This document shows, in pieces, positions 11,461 to 22,734 of a stretch of 64,000 nucleotides of DNA. The first letter of the stretch is position 1, and each line of letters opens with the position of its first letter. The stretch is taken from positions 264,230,865 to 264,294,864 of the forward strand of contig CM060708.1 in assembly GCA_030686995.1 (NCBI GenBank). The letters run 5' to 3'. The notes beneath the pieces are model-generated. The model was not told where the DNA came from and searched no databases. It saw only the letters and a program-made list of their open reading frames with translations. This DNA is from Artemisia argyi (lineage: Eukaryota; Streptophyta; Magnoliopsida; Asterales; Asteraceae). Both the position numbers and the translations under genes were made by a program.

Positions 11461-12140
11461 TGGCCTCAGAGGGGCCAGAGTGACATTCCTTCATAATTTT
11501 TACCGCCTCACTTTCCGAAACACAACGTCTGATTATTTGGTCAGGACACCTCCAGAATAAAAATGGTTCATCCCAGAAGTAGTATTTTAACTGAGAAAAG
11601 AACCTTTTCCTTTCGTATCTAGTCAGGTGTTCTGGAACGAGTCTACTTGCGAGATAGTTGGCAAAATCGGCGTACCAAGGCTCCGAATCAGTCATTGACA
11701 TGAGTTGTTCGTCAGGAAATGAATCCCGAATCTCACTTATATCATGCTCATCCAAGGGGTTTTCAAGATGAGATAGATGATCTGCGGCAGATTTTCTGCC
11801 CCCCTCTTATCACGAATCTCAACATCAAATTCTTGTAACAACAAGATCCACCGAATTAGTCGTGGTTTAGCAACTTGCTTAGCAAAAAGATATCAAAGAG
11901 CCGAGTGATCAGTGAAAACGACTGTCTTTGAAAGGACAAGATATTGCCGGAATTTGTCGAATGCGAACACCACGGCTAACAATTCTTTTTTGGTGGTAGA
12001 GTAATTCTCTTGAGCAGGATTCATGGTTTTGCTAGCGTAGTAAATAGGCTAGAATAGTTTGTCACGCCGTTGGCCTAATACAACCCCAACAGCGAAGTCG
12101 TTAGCGTCGCACATGATTTCAAACGGTAGTTCCCGTTGGG
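11450..12140 (-). pseudogene. RNase H and connection region of element A pol
   Basis: The minus strand at 11760-12140 still carries Athila RNase H wording in broken frames, including stretches around the catalytic TDHSAL-type motif (near 11895-11910, with SAL followed by a Tyr-Leu-Phe-Ala-Lys run). The open part at 11450-11755 reads YFWDEPFLFWRCPDQIIRRC, the connection segment leading to the integrase zinc-binding end. Multiple stops and shifts; cannot make a working enzyme. Confidence 0.75.
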
Positions 12141-13643
12141 TGTAATCATGATTGGAGCTTGTGTGAGCTCTTTTTTCAAGAGATTGAATGCATCCTTGCA
12201 TTCTTGAGAGAAATCGAAAGGAGCATCCTTCATTAGCAATTGAGTCATTGGCCGAGCTATTTTGGAGAAGTCTTTGATGAATCTCCGATAAAACCCGGCG
12301 TGCCCCAAGAAGCTGCGTATTGCTTTAACAGTCGTGGGATATGGTAACTTAGATATAGCTTCAACTTTAGCTTGGTCCACCTCTATCCCATTCCCTGAGA
12401 TCTTATGACCTAACACAATCCGTTCTTTTACCATGAAATGACACTTTTCGCAGTTCAACACCAAGTTGGTTTCCTCACAGCGTTTAAGCATTTTTTCTAG
12501 ATTAGCAAGACAGCGGTCGAAAGAATTCCCGAAGACCTAAAAGTCATCCATGAAAACTTCCATGCTATCTTCCATAAGTTCGTGAAAGATTGGGGTCATG
12601 CATCGCTGAAAAGTGGCGGGGGCATTACACAGCCCAAAAGGCATTCTTTTGTAGGCGAATATTCCATAAGGGCAGGTAAACGTGGTCTTTTCTTGGTCCT
12701 CAGGTGCTATAGGGATTTGAAAATATCCTGAGAATCCATCCAAGAAACAATAGTACTCGTGCCCAGACAATCTCTCCAACATTTGGTCAATGAATGGAAA
12801 GGGAAAGTGATCTTTCCTTGTGGCGTCATTGAGATTTCTATAATCGATGCATACCCGCCAGCCAGTAACCGTTCTCTGGGGTACCATCTCACCCTTGTCG
12901 TTCTTAACCACAGTCATACCTCCCTTCTTTGGTACAACTTGTACAGGACTAACCCATGGGCTGTCCGAGATTGGGTAAATCAATCCTGCATCCAGGAGTT
13001 TGATGACTTCTTTCTTCACAACCTCCTTAATGTTGGGATTCACCCGCCTCTGGGGTTGCACGTTAGGTTTATAATCTTCTTCCATGAGAATCTTATGCGT
13101 GCAAAAAGTTGAGTTAATCCCCTTAATGTCGGCTACACTCCATGCAAGCTCTCCTTTATATTTCTTTAGGACCTCTAAGAGCTTACCTTTTTGTTCATGT
13201 TCGAGGGAGGAGTTTATGATTACCGGCAGTTGGTCCTCTCCCTGAAGGAAGGCGTACTCTAAATGGTTAGGAAGCTCCTTAAGATCTAGCTCAGGGGGTT
13301 CGATAATAGAAGGCTTAAGCTTGTTTTCGGGTTTTCGGAGTTCGAGATGCTCAGTGGCTTCCTGTCTAGGGTAGAAGGAGACTGCGCCAACAACCTCCAT
13401 CTTTTCTACCTCCAACAAGGGGAGAAAACTCTCATCCCGTAACCAGCCTTCCTTAATCTGTTCATTAACATAGTCATCAATGACGTCCGTGAGTTCATCG
13501 ACCTCTCCAATGAAATAGAGCCGGTTAGCTGCTTCGAGAGATAGGTCCATAGTGTCTTTAATGTCGAAGGTTAAGCTATCGGTTCCTACTCGTAAGGTTA
13601 ACTTGCCGTCATGAACATCAAATGACTGCACGAGCGGTAGCAA
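12075..13643 (-). pseudogene. Athila-like reverse transcriptase
   Basis: Fingers and palm show DAGLIYPISDSPWVSPVQVV, WRVCIDYRNLNDATRKDHFP, DGFSGYFQIPIAP and FGLCNAPATFQRCM; the catalytic box is EVFMDDF. The codon straight after MDDF is TAG (12537-12539), so the frame is cut immediately past the two catalytic Asp residues; it resumes in the same frame as KRCEETNLVLNCEKCHFMV, GHKISGNGIEVD and SFLGHAGFYRRFIKDFSKI (12075-12491). The upstream 368-codon frame also contains the protease-RT linker. One nonsense change is the main visible lesion within RT. Confidence 0.92.
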
Positions 13644-14253
13644 GAAATGGTCTCCCTAAGATGATGGGTACCTAGTCATCCTCCTCCATCTCCAAGATTA
13701 CGAAGTCAACCGGGAATTTGAATTTCCCAACCTTGACTAGCACATTCTCGCATATCCCTACGGGGTATTTGACTGATCTATCGGCTAGTTGGATGTTCAT
13801 ACGGGTAGGCTTCAATCCAGAGTATCCTAGTTTAAGGAACATAGAGTGGGGCATGAGGTTGATACTAGCCCCCAAATCGGCAAGAGCATTCTTTATCGAT
13901 AGAGATCCTATGCAGCAAGGCAAGGTGAAGCTGCCCGGATCGTCTACCTTTTTTGGTAACCCTCGATGGGTCACCACCGAACATTCCTCTCCCAGAGTCA
14001 CGAGACCCTCGAGTTTCTTTCGGTTGGCGAGTAACTTTTTAAAGTATGTGCTATACTTCGGCATGTGATAACAAGCATCAAGGAGGGGTATGTTGATCAC
14101 TGAGTCTTTAAGATATGACAAGAATCTTTTATTATCGTTCTCAGTTTTCTGGTTTTTTAGTCGGGATGGGAATGGGATTCTCACAGGTTGGCTAGGCGGG
14201 GTCGATGGGGACGGGATTGCCAAGGGAGGTTGTTCGGGAGCCTCGTTACTCAC
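13612..14253 (-). pseudogene. Athila-like aspartic protease
   Basis: Retropepsin-like domain with LPCCIGSLSIKNALADLGAS, INLMPHSMFLKLG and QLADRSVKYPVGI. The active-site motif reads DLGAS, as is usual for this clade. It ends in EMEEDD followed by TAG (13672-13674), after which VPIILGRPFLATARA continues in frame, then a single extra base near 13622 shifts into the RT frame. Lesions: one nonsense codon, one frameshift. Confidence 0.88.
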
Positions 14254-14569
14254 ATCACCCTCCTCTTAGTGAGGTTTGTTTGGATCGGGGGTGGTAGGGT
14301 GCGAGCTCGGGTAAGGAGGTCCTTGGTTGTTGTTCTGGCTCGAGTGGTTATCGCGATCATGGGGTCTTTTTGGCTTACTGATGGTATGTCTAGGATATCG
14401 AGTGTGGAGTTAAGCTTGTTGAACCATTCTCCGATGTCATTCTGTTGCTCATCGACAATTTCATCAAGACCTTTTAGTTGTAAGCCTTTTTCTTGAGTGA
14501 AGTGACCAAGGTCATCTTCAAAAGTGCTCCTGATTTCAAATTCAGGGCCTTCCTCTCCTTCTTTTCTCT
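14254..14569 (-). other. gag-protease spacer of element A
   Basis: Low-homology linker between the zinc-knuckle end of gag and the protease. Stops in all minus frames; plus-strand frames here (for example 14188-14496) are shadows. Confidence 0.5.
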
Positions 14570-15237
14570 TTACCAGATTCCCCAGAGGGTGTAATCGTCG
14601 TTTTGGTAAAAAGGTAGAAGGGAGGGATCAACATAGATGTCACCTCCTGACAGGCACGCATGTTCAGTCGTGGTTTCTCCTCCGCATTCCTCTACCTCAT
14701 GCGGGCCCCCACAGTAGTCGCAGATCAAGTAAGGATTTGAGTGTCGTTTAGGTAATTGTGACCCAGCTAGGTATTCCATTCTTTTGTGAATTTTTCTTAA
14801 CCGATCTGAAGATGTAGAAGTGATTTCAGACATGCTGACAGTCGACTCAGGTTCATCCCAAGTGTCATCCTGGTCTTGAGCATATTCCTCAATCCTATCC
14901 CATCCTTCCTCGGCACTAAGATTGGCTAATCTCCCTTTTCTAGAATTGTTGATTCCGTTTCGATCATTTGAGGAGACATTGTGGTAGAAGATTTGGACCA
15001 AAATCTAAAGTTCGATGCCACGATGGGGAAATTGTCTTATTAAATCCTTGAATCTAATCCACGATTTATGGAAGAGTTCGTCCTTCCCTTTTCGGAAGCG
15101 GAGAATCCTATCTCTAAACACTGAAGTTTTCCCAGCTGGAAAGAACTTCTCATAGAACTTCGATATGAGTTGTTCTCATGTGAAAATAGATTCAGAAGGA
15201 AGTTTATCATACCACTCTTGGGCCTTTTCGTAGAGGG
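14570..15237 (-). pseudogene. Partial gag of element A (capsid part and zinc knuckle)
   Basis: From 15237 leftwards the minus strand reads EKAQEWYDKLPSESIFT, a stop, then EQLISKFYEKFFPAG, RDRILRFRKGKDELFHKSWI and RQFPHRGIEL, the core of a plant retrotransposon gag domain. The next frame (14570-15001) carries a CX2CX3HX4C knuckle, CDYCGGPHEVEEC. The N-terminal third of gag is missing because element C interrupts at 15238/15239. One in-frame stop and a frame change near 15005. Confidence 0.85.
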
Positions 15238-15238
15238 T

Positions 15239-18200
15239 TGATGAGTGTGTGAATACTCATCATTTTTAGTCAATCTGAAATGCAAAAACATTCAAAAACA
15301 CTCAAATATGCATCAAAATACTGAAAATATTCCAAAATTGTGTTTTATATGTTTCAGATGCAAAATGTTAAAAAATAGATGAAAAACGAACAAAGTTTGC
15401 ATAACTGGCAGTTTCAGTCCCTCAAGTTTTATAAATTGACAAAACTAGTCCCTAAAGTTTTAAAACAAAAAAAAGTCAACCCAAGGCATTTAAAAGTAAA
15501 ATATTATCAAAAACGATCCTTGGGTGAAAATTTTGAGAAAATTACACATTTGGTCCTTCGTGTTTCATAATTGGCAGAAAAGGTCCCCGGGGTTTAAAAT
15601 GTTGGAAAATTACAAACTTTGGTCAAACAAAACGGTCAAACCTCTCCACCTCATCCCCTAGCCTTTCCCCCCCCCCTGTGACCTGCTACTATCCCTGTCA
15701 CTTCCAACACCATCATCACCCCTACCCACTCACCCCTTCTCCACTCTAAACCCTACACTCCCTTTCCACCACAAAACACTAACCCCCCCCCCCCTTGCCA
15801 AAAGCTAAAAGCCAATTGGCTCAAAACCCATTTCCCGCCAAATTGAATTAAATGGTCAGGATGAAATATAACCAATCAATGGTTGATATTACTAATGGGA
15901 AAGCTCAAGGGGTCCCACAGAAACCCTAATAGTCACTATAAAAGAGAAGAGAAAGAAGCAGAAGGGATTATTAGATTTAAGTTAGTTAATTTAGGAGTAG
16001 CACAATATGGAATTTAAGTAGCTTATGTTAATGTTGTTTTAAAGCTTTCAAGTATTGTAATTCATCAGCTTTGTACTCTTTCAATCTTTTAATAAATCAA
16101 GTTACCTTTAAATTACTGTCAATTTTATTTGCAAAGTTTTTAGTATTTCACTTAATGGTTGGTTAATGTTTCATAAGCTCTCAATCTATCTCAGTAAGCT
16201 TATTTAAGCTTCATCATAACCTTTAGTGGGTGTTATACAGTTGTTTTTGTACAATTGATTTGATTTCATAATAGTCAACAAAAAGGTCAACAGAAGTCAT
16301 GATGATGATAAGGTGATTCAGAAAGGTTGTTGTGGTGATTTCTAGTTAAGTAGCTTGTTATTAAGCTCAAATGATCTTTAGGTCACTGACTTGAGGTATA
16401 CTCACCACATCTCAGCTTAATTTCCATTTTCAGTTTTAAAAATGCTTTTGTGAATTGCTTCTGTTTGAATACTTTTTAGTTGTTACTTCTTGTTGTTTAG
16501 GATTTAATGTAGCATGTTTTAGAACCTTGATTTAGTTTCTCAGCTTTAATAAGCCTTTGGTAGTGTAAAACTCAAACCTTTGACTGTTAAAGGGGTGTTT
16601 GGTAGAAGCTGCTTGGTTAAGTTCTAATAGTTTATTGATGGCATATGTGGTTCAGTCAGTATTCACTAGATACACTTAGGTCAGATAAAACATAAAAACC
16701 ATAGGTCCTTTGTAAAAAATTCAAATTGCATGTTTACTTTCCATACTCAGTCACTGTTAGGATTTCTAATCCAAGTTTTCATCAAATCCTTGCATAAGTA
16801 GTTAATATAGATTAAATAAGTTTCTATTTAGCTTAAAACTACATTTTAGTAAGTTAGGATCATTTAAAGTTCAAAAAAGTCAAACTTAGGGTAAAATGCA
16901 AAAAGTCAAAGTTTCATATGTTGTTGAAATGAGTCATTCTTCAAGAGCTTCTGTAGGGTTCAAATTTAGTTGGAAATAAATAACAATTGCTGTTTTACAA
17001 TCCTTGGCAGCTTGTTTGTTAAGCTCAAAAAGAAAATTACATTTTGACATTCATTCACCCTCTTAAAATTGGTATTGAAATTGCTGGTTTGAACCATTAG
17101 TGCCCTGTACCATCAGTTTGGCCCATCTTTCCAGGTCCCATATCTCATTCAATAATTGACCTCATGACTTGAACTTGGGAGATTTAGGGAGCCTGTTAGG
17201 GGGATTTGTTTGGTGTATACTTGATTTGGCCTCATTGGCTTATTTAGACCAGCTTATTTACTCCTTTTAGTTGTCTTTTTGGACCCAGTTCTGTCATTGC
17301 AACTCAGTTAGTGAGCTTGTTGATTTTATGGTTCCTGTTTGATTCTAGGTTGTTAATTAATGATGCTAGCTAGTTAAGTGTTGCTTGAAATTGTGCTTGC
17401 TTGTTTATGCTTTTAGATTGTGCATATGCTTATTTGGTTGACTGCTTATTTCATAAAAAGCTCACTTGAACTCTCAATGTCTCACTACTGTTGGAGTTCT
17501 AAGGTAGCATAAGCTTGAGCATTGACTAATCTTGGTTCATTTTAGTTCTCTTAAGATCACATAAGCTGTCCTCCATAGTATCTAGGTTTTGAGCTTTTGG
17601 AATTAGCTTTCATCATCCACTGATTGGATTAGCCATATCAGTGGATTGGTCCTAGTTCACATGCCTTTCAATTATTGCATACTAAAGCTTATCCTGAGCT
17701 TGTGGGCATTTTGGAAATCCCACTGGGTGAACTTTTAAGCTCCAAGCTTATTCTAAACCTCTGATCAGTTCTGTGGGCCCCACAATAGGCTGGAGTTGCT
17801 ACATTTTGCCCCTTTGGCCTTTGTGATTTGGTAAAATTGCTTATTTGTGTTCCTGACTTGTTTCATTGTGCTTATTCAGTTCTTTGAGTTCACAGCAATA
17901 GTTTATAGCTTATCAAATAAGTTATAGCTTATTCATAGCTTATTGCCTTCAAAAACCTCATATTCAAGCTTAGTTCTCCACTGTTAAGCTTATTAGGGTG
18001 CACAGGGCTTATTAATAAGCTCCATTAAAAATCCCTTCACAAAAGTTGTTTATTTTCAGTAGTTTAGTAGTTTTGTAGAAGAAAATTTCAGAAAAACCAA
18101 ATTTAATTTTAATGATAGCTTCTATTTAATAGAATTTATTTTTTTTATTTTTCTTTCAGCTTATTATTAAGCAAATTTACATTTTCATATTTTTCTTAGA

Positions 18201-19099
18201 TTTCTTTTATATTGAAGTATTTTTAGGAATTTTTCCAGATTTTTATCTTTTCATTTAGTATTTATTATAATTAGTATTAGTTTAATAATAATTAAATAAT
18301 ATTAGTTAATTAAATAGGTTTATTAATTTTTATTTAACAACAGTACTTTTTTTATATTTTTTCTAGGTTTTATATATCATAAAATAATTTTAGCAAATTT
18401 TTCATAATTTTCACTATTCATTTTCTATTTTTCTTAATTTAATTTAGTTTTAAGTAATTAATAAATAGTAATTAATTATTAATAATTAGATAAAAAGTTA
18501 GAAAAATATAATTTTAATTTTAAAATTAGTTTTATAATATTTTAGATTTTTCCAAATTTAATTTTTACATTTTTAGTGTAATCTCATAATTAGTTATAAT
18601 TTAGGTTAATTTAAATAATTAATAAGTAATTAGAAAATAGTATTTAATTAATAATAATTATTTAAATAGTTTAAAAATTAATTTTAATTTTCTAAAAATT
18701 TTCTTTTATCATTAGGATTGTAAAAATGTAATTTTCATATCCGTAGGTATTTTATTTCACAAAACTCGCGTTTTATTTCGTACGTCTACGTTGAATTAAA
18801 ATCAAACGAACGCGTTTTTAGACTTAGTTCACATTTTTAGTGTATTTGATCATCATTAATTGTTTATATAGTGTTTCTAAGTTATTTTCATTCCTCATGT
18901 CTTAGTGTAATCATACAAATCACTCAAACCCCTTTTCTGTCCAAATTCACCCGATCACAAACTCGTTTTGATTACCATCCACACCTCGTCGGGACATAAC
19001 GACCCGGGGAAACCCTATATTCCGCGGAGATTGATTCTAGGCAGTTTGACTTGGTTGACCATTCCCTGGTCAATTAGCTTGACCGTTTGGAACCAATCA
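15239..19099 (+). repeat. Left LTR of element C (about 3.86 kb)
   Basis: Starts TGATGAGTGTGTGAATACTC and ends CAATCA just before the PBS. A TATAAAAG box lies at 15937-15944. The LTR is dense in AAGCTTA/TAAGCTT words and its last 1 kb is extremely AT-rich. Against the right LTR it lacks about 258 bp after the bases AAACTTTGGTC near 15628, a deletion between GGTC direct repeats. Poly-C runs near 15668 and 15784. No gene. Confidence 0.9.
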
Positions 19100-19104
19100 A
19101 ATTT

Positions 19105-19122
19105 TGGCGCCGCTGCCGGGGA
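19105..19122 (+). other. Primer binding site of element C
   Basis: TGGCGCCGCTGCCGGGGA, the form typical of Athila/Tat-type plant Ty3/gypsy elements that prime from tRNA-Asp. It lies 5 bases past the LTR end. Confidence 0.85.
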
Positions 19123-19294
19123 GGTTGTGCGCGTTTTCTAAAAACGGTTTGCTGATTAGTGATTTTGGAATTCATTCCTTTGTATATTATCCATCCGTTT
19201 TCATACTTTTTTCATAAAAAAACCCAAAAATATTTTTCCTTACCCTCTATCCGTTTGATTCTACCTGCTTATACCCCTCTCATGTATAATTCTT

Positions 19295-20645
19295 ATGGCG
19301 TCTCTCGGCTACAAGTGTTTTCACTGTAAAAGCCCGATTGAGAACGGCTTTCGTTGTCTCCGGTGTATTTGTGAGAAATGTGGCAATAATTGTAGTAACG
19401 GATTTTGTACTGTGTGCAATCTGTTCATAAGTCCTAATTCTCTCAATGATTCACCAAATTCTTCCAACTACCCTTCACAGCCCGAGATACGTGCTATTAA
19501 TGACAAACCTTCAAAAATCAATCCTGACCTTTCACGATATAAGGTTATAAGGTCGTCAAGCAAACGTACAGAGCTTAGGGCAGTGACTGAAAAGAACGAC
19601 TTGCCTAATCTTCACGTTTATCAAGAACAAAAACCCGAGACTATAACGGAAGTGGTGGAAATTTCTAGCTCTCAGAGCACACCACTTGTCCCACCTCCGG
19701 ATTTTATTCCTTGTGTTGGTTTTGGTGAGCCGCTTTTTGGTTTACCATGTCGTTGGTGTACAACGTGAACAATGTGGTAATGATATTCGAGACGGAAGTT
19801 GTTTGTTTTGTGGTTCGAGGAATTCATTTGCTTATGATCCTAATCAGAACTCATTCAACGACTCTTCAAATTTTTCCAATTACCCATCACATTCATACGA
19901 GCAAGAATCATATTATCCAAACCACAATGATGCTTCGTATCAAAATACACCAAACATTTCTTGTGAATACTGTGGAGGTCCTCACCAAGGTTTTGATTGT
20001 CAAAATAATCAAAATTTTGGTTATGACCAATATCCATACAATTCACCAAACCAGACTCAACAGTTTAACTGTTGTGAGTACTGTGGTGGCCCACACTACA
20101 GTTCTGATTGTCAATCGGGCAACACGCTTGTCTATGAGCAATTTCCTGATAACAATTATGACTCTAGCACATACGACTCACAGCCACATCAGTTTTACTG
20201 TTGTGAATACTGTGGAGGTCCTCACTTTAGCTCAGATTGTCAAACAAGGAATCCATTTCCTTGTAATAATTATGACTATTCATTTCAAGACCAACCTCTA
20301 CAGTACCAATTGATTCAAGCAACTCCTCATGATACTCAGCAAGACCTTTGTCTAAAGGTTCTTGAAGCATTTAAAGAATTTAAGGAGGGGTTGGCTACCA
20401 CATCGTTTCAAGATTCTCGTGAAAAATCAATGGCAGAATTACTTGCTGAAGAACGAGATGCTAGAAACGAAATGAGCATGGAAGAATTACTTGCTGAACA
20501 AAGAGCAGCTAAAATACATGCCAATCTTCGCTATGCTGCTCTATATGATGACGATGATGACAGTGATGATGATGAAGATAACATTGTCATTATTCAAAAA
20601 GATTCATCAGATTCATCAGTTGTAATTCCTTCCATTGAAAATTAG
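19295..20645 (+). pseudogene. Cys/His-rich protein of element C, N-terminal and zinc-knuckle part
   Basis: Begins at an ATG with MASLGYKCFHCKSPIENGF and a cluster of CxxC pairs (CLRCICEKCGNNC, GFCTVC) that looks like a treble-clef or zinc-ribbon fold. After a frame change near 19765 it continues with CGN...CLFCG and then three near-identical CX2CX3HX4C knuckles, CEYCGGPHQGFDC, CEYCGGPHYSSDC and CEYCGGPHFSSDC, spaced by Asn/Tyr/Gln/Ser-rich linkers. A Glu-rich helix (MAELLAEERDARNEMSMEEL) and a poly-Asp run (DDDDDSDDDED) follow, ending at TAG 20643. No capsid-like domain is visible, so it is not a standard gag; RNA binding is likely from the knuckles. I recall similar Asteraceae element proteins without known function. 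Confidence 0.75.
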
Positions 20646-21936
20646 GGAGAAAATAACGTGACGGAGAAATTACTAGCAGAAGATCAAATGGAACTTGTAC
20701 AATCCAGGAATGCTAGCTCCTCTCAACTCCCTCAGTCTATTGATATCACACCCGAAGTTCACACTCACTCTCTAAACATGGGGGTGAGCATCTTAGCACT
20801 GTTCCTGATAAGGAATCAGACGAATTAATAAATTCTAGTGTTGAGAGCCCTGTCCCAATCCCGAGAGAGTCACAGGGAACTTTTGATCAAGTGTGTGATA
20901 TTCCTTCCCCCCTGATAATCTAAATGATCAAATTGAGAATGTCTCTGATTCCAGTGATGATTGTTTATCTTATGGAGACATTGAGTATGTTGATGCATCC
21001 CTTCCCCACTCTAATGTTGACTTTCTTCTCGAGGAGTTCGCCGATGAACTCACTCACACCAATCCACTTTCATCGGGAGGTGATGATGATTTCTTTGATT
21101 TCAAAGATGATCTGGAAGAAGTCGAAGCATTCCTTGCCCTAGGTAGTTCAACTTCGTGTGAAGTTGATGATAACTATCTTGATTCTGAGGGGGATATTCT
21201 TTTCCTTGAAAGCATATTGAATGATGATCCATTACTCAATCCCTATCTCAACACTGAGCTTAGTGATTCATACACTTATTAAAATTCTTTATCTTATGGA
21301 GACATCAGTGATGTTGATGAAATACCTTCTGAGCCTATCATTGATCACCTTGTTCCCAAAACATTTAATACGACTTTCACCAACCCTCTATTTGAATTCG
21401 AATCTGAATTCACTGTGATTTCTAACAATCCAATCTTTGATGGGGAGAGTGATGAGTCCATAATGGAACAAGAGTTCACAGATTCACATCATGTGAATGA
21501 TTCTCTTCATGAGGAGTTCTCCGGTGAACTCACTCATATCATGACTCCTCCAGAGTATGATAGCCCAGGGGGAGATGTGCTCAATCATGAGGATTTGCAA
21601 ATTCCCACCGTCCCTCCCGGGATGTTTTTGAGCTTAACCCTTGAAATCCAAATTCGGGCAAATGAGCCTGATCTTGAGGAAGAAGATGAAATCATGATTT
21701 TCATCATGGTTTTCTTCCTTTTCTTCACCTATAAGGTGACTTCTTCTCTTCTTCACTCCTTTGGGAATGAAGATACCATCTTTGATCCTGACATTTTCAT
21801 TTACCATTTTCTTGAGCCGGGATTATATCTCATCGGTGTGGAACTTTCACGTGCTTCAAATGTTTATCCAAACATCTTGGATGAAAGTCCGATGGAGATT
21901 GCTTCTTCCACATCATGCTTCCCCAAGGACAAATGA
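20646..21936 (+). pseudogene. Acidic C-terminal part of the element C protein
   Basis: Several frames in turn continue an acidic Asp/Glu/Ser-rich protein (20924-21142, 21221-21418, 21415-21936), broken by stops and shifts. The last part ends FGNEDTIFDPDIFIYHFLEP and ESPMEIASSTSCFPKDK, a conserved tail as I recall it from Asteraceae elements of this kind. The repeated motif LMETL/LMEEY and HEEFSGELTH versus LEEFADELTH shows internal duplication. No enzymatic domain. Confidence 0.6.
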
Positions 21937-21990
21937 ATTCGGGGTCGAGTCAAGCTAGCGACTCGGTAAGCAAAAACAGTAGCATGCTTA

Positions 21991-22018
21991 TAGGGTTTTC
22001 ACCCTAAGTGTGGGGGAG
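21991..22018 (+). promoter_or_regulatory. Hairpin plus first polypurine-like box of element C
   Basis: TAGGGT, loop TTTC, ACCCTA, merging into TAAGTGTGGGGGAG. The G run can instead pair with CCCC at 22021-22024. This is the first of three TAAGTGTGGGGG-type boxes in this 3' UTR. Confidence 0.6.
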
Positions 22019-22125
22019 TACCCCTGCTCTGGTTACCAATAAAGTGAAAAAAAATGGTGTTTCCACATTTAGCTTGTAATGTTGCCCTTTTACGTTCAAA
22101 AAGTCGGCATAATAGCCGGGACTTT

Positions 22126-22164
22126 GAATATTGAGGACAATATTCAATTCTAAGTGTGGGGGGT
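22126..22164 (+). promoter_or_regulatory. Perfect hairpin plus second polypurine-like box of element C
   Basis: GAATATTG, loop AGGA, CAATATTC, five bases, then TAAGTGTGGGGGGT. Relative to elements A and B one base pair of the stem has changed from C-G to T-A on both sides, keeping the stem. Confidence 0.7.
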
Positions 22165-22310
22165 ATTCTAGCGAATTTTATCACATTTTACTATCTAGTA
22201 CCCCCGTTTTTGGCCAAAATTTCAAAAATTTTTAAAAAAAATTCACTTGTGCTTCAAAATTTTTGTGGTTATCAGTCCGCCATGTCTAAACGACAAAAGG
22301 ATTGGCTAAT

Positions 22311-22663
22311 CCAGGAGCCAACGGCTCTTGGTAAAGATATCTCAAATCCATTGACGGCTTACAATTTGCCCAAAATTGTATGGTATCTCAACTCGCCATA
22401 TCCTAAAAAGTGAAAGAGTTGGCTAGCCCGCAAGATTATGGCTTGTGGTAAAGGCAGTGGAAAAACCATAATTGGTAATCAGCTCACCAAGATGTTGACT
22501 ATTCCATCAAGAGTTGGCTAGTCCAGAAGCAAACGGCTTTTGGTAAAGACAAATCAAATCCGTTGAAAGTTGGTGGTTTGCTCAAAATCACATGGTTATC
22601 AGGTGGACCATAGTTCTTACTTGAACCGAAACATTTGGCTACTCCAGAAGTAATGGCTTTTGG
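22311..22663 (+). repeat. Array of four imperfect repeats each carrying a small hairpin
   Basis: Four units beginning near TTGGCTA and spaced 117, 95 and 121 bp hold hairpins at 22311-22331, 22428-22448, 22523-22543 and 22644-22663. Arms are CCAGGAGC/GCTCTTGG, CCGCAAG/CTTGTGG, CCAGAAGC/GCTTTTGG and CCAGAAGT/GCTTTTGG, each followed directly by TAAAG. Paired substitutions keep the stems. The array ends about 60 bp before the polypurine tract. Confidence 0.75.
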
Positions 22664-22720
22664 TAAAGAGATTCAAATCCATTAATTTTTCTCAAAAGAT
22701 TGCTAGGGACTAGCAATAGT

Positions 22721-22734
22721 TTAGTGTGGGGGAT
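22721..22734 (+). other. Polypurine tract of element C
   Basis: TTAGTGTGGGGGAT immediately before the right LTR start TGATGAGTG; the expected plus-strand primer site. Confidence 0.8.

Larger units (their letters stand above)
6508..15238 (-). mobile_element. Element A: truncated Athila-like Ty3/gypsy retrotransposon
   Basis: Minus-strand element. From its 3' end (left) it has the 3' LTR (6508-7926), a 2.46 kb 3' UTR, then integrase, RNase H, RT, protease and gag in reverse order up to 15238, where element C interrupts gag. The RT signature VFMDDF, the protease wording ALADLGASINLMP and the gene order gag-PR-RT-RH-IN point to the Athila lineage. The 5' gag end, PBS and 5' LTR expected to the right of C are absent, removed in the rearrangement at 24411. 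Several stops and frameshifts make it non-functional. Its LTR and 3' UTR are nearly the same as those of element B. Confidence 0.9.

Noticed and set aside
19747..20313. Second long frame over the Cys/His-rich protein
   Set aside because: Shadow of the 19686-20645 frame, which holds the CX2CX3HX4C knuckles.
22301..22330. Alternative hairpin TTGGCT/AGCCAA in the first repeat unit
   Set aside because: Present only in unit 1 and not kept in the other three, unlike the CCAGRAGC/GCTYTTGG stem.
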